From an uncultured Collinsella sp. (lineage in GTDB: Bacteria > Actinomycetota > Coriobacteriia > Coriobacteriales > Coriobacteriaceae): 32,331 nt of DNA. Under the pieces are notes generated by a model that saw only the letters and a list, made by a program, of their open reading frames with translations, had not been told where the DNA came from and searched no databases. Below are positions 32,276-32,331 of the stretch, one piece after another. The stretch's first letter is position 1, and every line of letters starts with the position of its first letter. The stretch covers positions 1 to 32,331 of the forward strand of contig CAADSP010000066.1 in NCBI GenBank assembly GCA_900751755.1, written 5' to 3'. Made by a program: the position numbers and the translations under genes.

Positions 32276-32331
32276 TTGTGCCCCGGTCACACCCCAACGC
32301 AGTTGCGGTGAAATAGGGACTGTTTGCGCCA

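Overview
The window looks like chromosomal DNA from a high-GC gut actinobacterium of the class Coriobacteriia, most likely Collinsella or a close relative. This is inferred from gene content and codon use: LPXTG pili, a molybdenum-cofactor operon, a GlnR-like regulator beside a type I glutamine synthetase homologue, and many hairpin repeats between genes. No rRNA, tRNA or CRISPR array was found, so the genus is not proven.

Positions 1-7594 (minus strand) hold a sortase-assembled pilus operon read in the order tip adhesin, minor pilin, major pilin, class C sortase; the sortase runs off the left edge. The adhesin combines a GGG-rich beta-helix with two isopeptide-type pilin domains. It carries a run of nine G just after the signal peptide, where gain or loss of one base gives an immediate stop, and the sortase has a second run of nine G. 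A LytTR-type direct repeat (9-12-9) lies about 290 bp upstream, and a terminator separates the major pilin from the sortase. Together this looks like a phase-variable, regulated pilus.

Positions 8100-18262 (all minus) hold a Cof-type HAD phosphatase, an MFS exporter, the molybdopterin genes moaA and a moaC-mobB fusion, a PD-(D/E)XK-like hypothetical gene framed by two identical 64-bp palindromic repeats, and a heterodimeric ABC exporter. Positions 18523-20816 (plus) hold a MATE exporter and a MerR regulator, with a typical MerR-type promoter (19-bp spacer with a dyad) in front of the exporter. An AT-richer island at 20817-22470 encodes a Tat-type secreted papain-fold (C10/C39-like) peptidase and a small lipoprotein.

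Positions 22475-28671 (minus) hold ligA, an HtrA-like serine protease, and a pair made of a glutamine synthetase homologue and an orphan OmpR-family regulator resembling GlnR. Several metal-binding residues of the synthetase are replaced, and the regulator's receiver domain also lacks its usual acidic pair and lysine. Positions 28806-31990 hold a LacI repressor divergent from kdgK and eda, the last two steps of 2-keto-3-deoxygluconate breakdown, with a LacI-type operator in the shared promoter region.

Two families of intergenic hairpins recur, mostly at the 3' ends of minus-strand genes. Family A has a GCCTGTCC-type loop on a variable stem; family B has CCATCACAACATTC arms. Further long palindromes lie in the kdgK leader, between kdgK and eda, and at the right edge.
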